A stretch of 64,000 nucleotides of DNA from assembly GCA_007026445.1 (NCBI GenBank), contig VDMD01000021.1:124001-188000 (forward strand). Direction: 5' to 3'. The translations under genes and the position numbers were made by a program. The first letter of the stretch is position 1; each line of letters opens with the position of its first letter. Under the pieces are notes generated by a model, which worked only from the letters and a program-made list of their open reading frames with translations, had not been told where the DNA came from and made no database searches. Positions 60,371-64,000 of the stretch are shown piece by piece. Source of the DNA: Schizophyllum amplum. Lineage: Eukaryota; Basidiomycota; Agaricomycetes; Agaricales; Schizophyllaceae.

Positions 60371-60724
60371 GCATCACGAATCGACCGTTTCATGCGGCGA
60401 AGGTGGCGACCAGATGCTGATGCAGAGCTGACATGGCCACTCGACTTTACATACGCGGCCTGGCTTGTTACAAAGCCAAGGTCGTCACGTCGTGCGTAGC
60501 ACTCGGTGATTCTTTGGTGCTCGGTGCAGCCTACACCTAAACTGGAGCCATGATAGTGCGCGGCCGAAGTCACCTCGTCGCGTTAGAAGATTACCGTCGC
60601 GGAACGGTGCGTGTGTACACAGCGTACAACTTGTTCGGTCTAACGTGCTGCAGGTTGGCGTACGCTGCGGACGGCTTCCACTACTTCCTCATGGCGGCCC
60701 GGACGCGACAAGCGCAATAACTTC

Positions 60725-61265
60725 GCCTCATTGGAGGAGCTGGGCAAAGGGGACAACGGTCATGGTCCCGCGTCGCCCGGGCCCCGATCGTCGGGCGCAA
60801 ACAGTCCGACAAGAGCATGAAGTTGATGAACAGCAAGTTACCCACAGCATACCCGAAGGCGCTACCGCCCCCGCGCATCTTCAAGGCGCCCTCGCAGCGC
60901 GGGAACAAGTACACGCGCGCTCTGTACGACTTCTCTGGTGTGGCGGACGAGCTGTTGTTCCGCAGAGGCGACGAGATCGCAGCCATCAGCAAGGTGACCG
61001 ATGAGTGGTGGGTAGGCGAGCTCGCCGGGCGACGCGGGCTGTTCCCGACAAGCTACGTCCTCGAAGTGAACGAGGCCGGGCGCCCTCTCACCGCGCTCCG
61101 CGCGCCAGCCGTCCTCGCTCAATGCAAACGACTTCGAGGACGAGGACCTCAACTCGCGCCCGATGGAGCACAACGACGCGGGGATGTCCCCGCAATGTTG
61201 GCGCCAGCAAGCGCGACCCGTTCGCACCGAGGACGTTTGCTTGTTTCTGACCGATATCGCCTCTG
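60725..61265 (+). CDS. SH3-domain protein (5' part unresolved)
   Basis: A clear SH3 domain spans about 60900-61065: KYTRALYDFSGVADELLFRR, GDEIAAISKVTDEWWVGELA, GRRGLFPTSYVLEV, with the ALYDF, WWVGE and GLFPxxYV signatures that bind proline-rich ligands. Before it lie KLPTAYPKALPPPRIFKAP and, in another frame, NNFASLEELGKGDNGHGP; after it, in another frame, NANDFEDEDLNSRPMEH. One-base steps or short introns must connect these parts. Signalling or actin/endocytosis adaptors have such domains, but the rest is too unclear to name one. The upstream boundary is approximate. Confidence 0.6.
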
Positions 61266-61269
61266 ATTG

Positions 61270-61655
61270 GTGCATCATTACTTCGCTGGGGTTTCGCTTC
61301 TCTTTATCCTGTACATGATCACCCCGCTGCTACCTCACGTTACCATTAGGTTACCCTTGCCATATAGCCCGTAATTTCATCAAATATATAGCTGCCTCAT
61401 AATCATAAATTTCTCCTTTTCCTTCCAGGCAAGCAAGGTCGGGCATCCGCACAGCGGACGCTTATCTAGTTACTTATATGACATGAAGTTTTGGATCTCA
61501 ACAGACAGCCTTTTGGTGGAGGTGCAGTCGTTGGCCATCTTTGGTCTATGCAGCGGAACCAGCACCGTGCCGCTGTAAGGCCTACATGAGTATGCGCCAC
61601 TCTGCGACGTCGTCTTTGCGATGTTATTCGCACCTGGAAAATCAAATGAGAATGA
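61270..61655. other. Convergent intergenic spacer
   Basis: AT-richer than its surroundings, between two converging genes; likely 3' untranslated and terminator sequence. No gene recognised. Confidence 0.45.
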
Positions 61656-62440
61656 TCAGTCCGCCGTCACGAAGCCTGTGTGTAGGCTCGCCTGCCTCTG
61701 CTGTCGGGTCTGCACGAGACTCACCGGCGGCGGGTACACTACATAGACCGGGGGTTCCTCGTATGCGATCTCCGAGGCCTGCAGTCGCTGCGCCTCCAGC
61801 ATCTGCAGCCGTACGTTCATATGCTCCAGGGTTGTGCGCAGCTCTCGGCCTTGAGAGCTCACTGTCGTCGAACTCCTGCCACCACGCCGCTCAACATCCG
61901 CGTTGGCATACCGCACCTCTCCGTAGTATGACCTGCGCAGGCCGTTGCGCGGAACGTGAAAGTGTTGCCGCGCGCTCGACGTGGGGCCGTCTTTCTCGTG
62001 GCGGCGTATAAGAGCCAGACAAGTACGCTGAGCACTAGAAGGAGCGCGAGTGTGCCGCCGACGACTCCACCAACGATGGCGCGCGTTGGAGATAAGCTAG
62101 TAGACCCACTAGCAGCGTTCGATGTAGCCGAAGCGGAGCTAAACGTACGAGAGGAGGAAGATAAAATTTGAGAGGCGACGCTGCCGCTCGTGACTGAAGA
62201 CGATGTCGTCCCGGTACCCCTGGGTGGCGGCCCGGACCCCCAGGGTGGTGTATAGGCACCCCATGACGGCGTACCCGTGCCCACAGCGGCCCAGGAATAC
62301 TCGTGGAGGTCAATGTTGGGCTTGACATAAAGCCCGGGGTCACTGTCAGTCCGAGTGTGCAAGTCTTCCTCGCGCAGATTGTGAATACCATACGGACGCG
62401 CCCGCCGCTGCCGGTTATGTAGCCCCTGCCATGCTCGCAA
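61656..62440 (-). CDS. Single-pass membrane protein with Ser/Thr-rich ectodomain
   Basis: A common Agaricomycete layout of unknown function. The outer part is rich in Ser, Thr, Gly and Pro (GTGTTSSSVTSGSVASQ, SSASATSNAASGSTS), then comes one membrane helix VGGVVGGTLALLLVLSVLVW followed by basic residues (RKTAPRRARG). The cytosolic part reads RELRTTLEHMNVRLQMLEAQ, a short coiled coil, and a Pro/Tyr motif EEPPVYVVYPPP. The two parts lie in different frames joined near 61925-61940, presumably by a short intron. The true start is uncertain: ATG candidates at 62440 and 62391 lie in different frames and no clear signal peptide is seen, so a 5' exon may be missing. Confidence 0.6.
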
Positions 62441-63212
62441 TTCTGCCGTGGATGAGTGGGTCCTTCCGGTGGGGAAGATCAGCCAGTGTCATGCGTTAGC
62501 GATGGAAGAGCGCATCGCAGTCCATAAGGCCAACGGGCCATCGGCCAACTTGCAGCAGCCGACATGCTAAGGAAGATGCTAACGGATCATGTCAGTAGAC
62601 TTGACCTAGAAAAGTTAACCTACACTGGCTCGAGTTGGATGCATTGTTTACGGACCACCGGCATTGGGTAAGGCGTGGCGCGATTGGGATGATCACCGTC
62701 GTCGGTCTCTCGGGCTGGACGCAGGCGTTCGCAGGTTCTAGCAAGGACTAAGTAATATCATCGTCTCAGGACATGCACGGCGCCGGCGCGCCGGCGACGC
62801 TCTCCAAAGAGTTCCCCCGCGCTACGCCGGCTTTGTTTTCGTGCTGCATGCTGGGGGACCAACGTGATCATTGAGGGAAAGGGGAATGAGAGCATGTCAA
62901 CGTACCGCTCGCGAGAGTCTATAGGCGTGCGTCCCCTTTCTTAAGTGTAGGGGCGTTCCTATGCAGTCTTGCCATCCTGCACGTCGCCCGGAGTACCGTC
63001 GCAGCGTAAGGGCTGTACGTCAATCAATGATTGAACAGATCACTCACCTCAGTCCGGCGCCAACAGGGTTTCGACACGCCCACATCACTTCAGCAGAGTC
63101 CCATAGAACGTATCAGTGGTGGTTGTACATAGTATACAATGACTATCATGTCGTGATCGCTCTTCAAAGCAGGCTTCAGAAAGAGGGAGAAAAACAAGAG
63201 AGAAAACAAAAA
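62441..63212. other. Intergenic with a GC palindrome
   Basis: No gene recognised. CGCCGGCGCGCCGGCG at 62780-62795 is a perfect 16-bp palindrome. The right end is the 3' flank of the BTB gene. Confidence 0.45.
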
Positions 63213-64000
63213 TCATATACCCGAAATGTGCTCCCTAATCTTCAGGGTCTCCAACTCGTCCCAGCTATCCGCCACCCCAAACATGAGAGGCAGCTTCGCC
63301 CATACGAGAGCGCGCCCGTCCTCAAAGTCCGCCTTCGCCACGCATACGCATTCCTCGCAGAGGCCCTTCTCCCAGCGAGGCTCAAACTCGATCATGAATG
63401 GGTCGATCCAGTCCCACTGCAGCGACTCCTCCATCCACTCGATGCGGCTCTGCTTGCAGCGGTCGGCGCTCTGGCACGAGTGCGAGGTGTGCGACGTGCG
63501 CAGGAAGCTCAGCACGTCGTTGAGCGTCGCGTAGAGGAGCTTCGTCTGCGCCTGCAGGCAGGCGAAGCGGTCGGCGATGGACACGCACTGGAAGTCGAGC
63601 GCAGACTGCATGGTCTCCTGGTCCGCGATGAGGCCACGGGTGGAGACGCGGTACATGGCATACGGCCGGATCCAGGGGAGGTCGAGGGTGCGTGCGAGGA
63701 GAAGCGCTTCGCCGTCCTCCTGGCGGGAGGGCTGGAAGGTGCCGAAGCTGTTCAGGACCCCGGCGGCAGCATCGACTGTGGGCGGCGGGAGCTCGGTGGG
63801 ATACACTGTGTCGAAGTGGCGCACAGCACGGTGACGCAGCATGAGGATGTCGTACTTCGTGGCGGCACGCAGAACCCCAGCGGCGATTGCAAAGGTCGTG
63901 GGAGCAGGGGCCGACTCGAAGAAGCTGCAAGACAGTGAGCATCACAAGACCTAACACTGAACGACCGAACACGTACTCGGAGTAGTATATGGCCATGAAG
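63213..64000 (-). CDS. BTB/POZ-domain protein, 5' end beyond the window
   Basis: The visible 3' part reads MAIYYSE at the window edge, then after a 51-bp intron (about 63928-63978) FFESAPAPTTFAIAAGVLRA and ATKYDILMLRHRAVRHFDTV. This is the C-terminal half of the BTB fold plus the following helices as seen in Agaricomycete BTB proteins (xRLGxKYEIxxLRxxAL). The C-terminal part has four to six cysteines (HTSHSCQSADRCKQ, GLCEECVCVAKADFED) that could bind metal or form structure. The stop follows IREHISGI. Function unknown; such proteins may serve as ubiquitin ligase adaptors or transcription regulators. Partial only because the window ends. Confidence 0.75.

Noticed and set aside
1..64000. CRISPR arrays, prophage, intact transposons or a secondary-metabolite cluster
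   Set aside because: No direct-repeat arrays, transposase, reverse transcriptase, polyketide or peptide synthetase motifs were seen in any frame.

Overview
The window is nuclear DNA of a filamentous basidiomycete (Agaricomycetes, possibly a wood-decay type). The reasons are genes broken by many 49-60 bp GT-AG introns, GC-rich exons, both strands packed with genes, and families typical of that group (F-box-like leucine-rich proteins, BTB proteins, MYND-finger proteins, a GNAT-plus-ankyrin protein, Ser/Thr-rich single-pass membrane proteins). No operons, phage, CRISPR arrays or intact transposons are visible. Family assignments come from reading motifs by eye; no search was run.

Layout: 0.1-3.4 kb, an epoxide hydrolase, then a relic and a full copy of a HAD-type dehalogenase. 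3.6-4.6 kb, thymidylate synthase. 4.9-6.3 kb, an F-box protein (minus). 7.5-9.5 kb, ribosomal stalk protein P1 and the ribosome assembly factor MRT4 (both minus). 9.7-12.8 kb, a secreted dipeptidyl-peptidase V. 13.1-15.2 kb, a GNAT/ankyrin protein. 15.8-16.5 kb, a small Sin3-type PAH protein (minus). 17-18.5 kb, an F-box gene and an opposing F-box-like fragment. 19-21.9 kb, two MYND-related genes, the second highly diverged. 22.3-25 kb, hexokinase. 25.9 kb, tRNA-Ser. 27-30 kb, a proline-rich zinc-finger protein. 31-34 kb, a membrane-anchored GH5 glucanase. 34.8-37.2 kb, a Ser-rich orphan. 37.4-39.5 kb, NCA2. 39.8-40.6 kb, the ubiquitin E2 variant MMS2. 41.5-57.3 kb, the giant AAA ATPase midasin (MDN1/REA1), which fills a quarter of the window. 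57.6-59.4 kb, flap endonuclease FEN1. 59.6 kb, tRNA-Asp. 60-61.3 kb, an SH3 protein. 61.7-62.4 kb, a single-pass membrane protein. The right edge cuts a BTB protein.

Shared functions: P1, MRT4 and midasin all serve the large ribosomal subunit (MRT4 holds the stalk site that P0/P1/P2 later occupy; midasin strips assembly factors). Thymidylate synthase, FEN1 and MMS2 serve DNA replication and damage tolerance. Thymidylate synthase, FEN1 and NCA2 share an ACGTCACG motif close to the start codon, and in the last two it is joined to an MluI cell-cycle box (ACGCGT).

Main caveat: at least fourteen places in otherwise well-conserved genes (midasin, GNAT/ankyrin, NCA2) need a one-base correction, mostly at short homopolymers, to keep frame. 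This looks like consensus sequence error rather than gene decay, and it limits exon models. I found no convincing new multi-gene system; the most unusual items are the diverged MYND paralogue, the stand-alone PAH gene and the composite promoter element.
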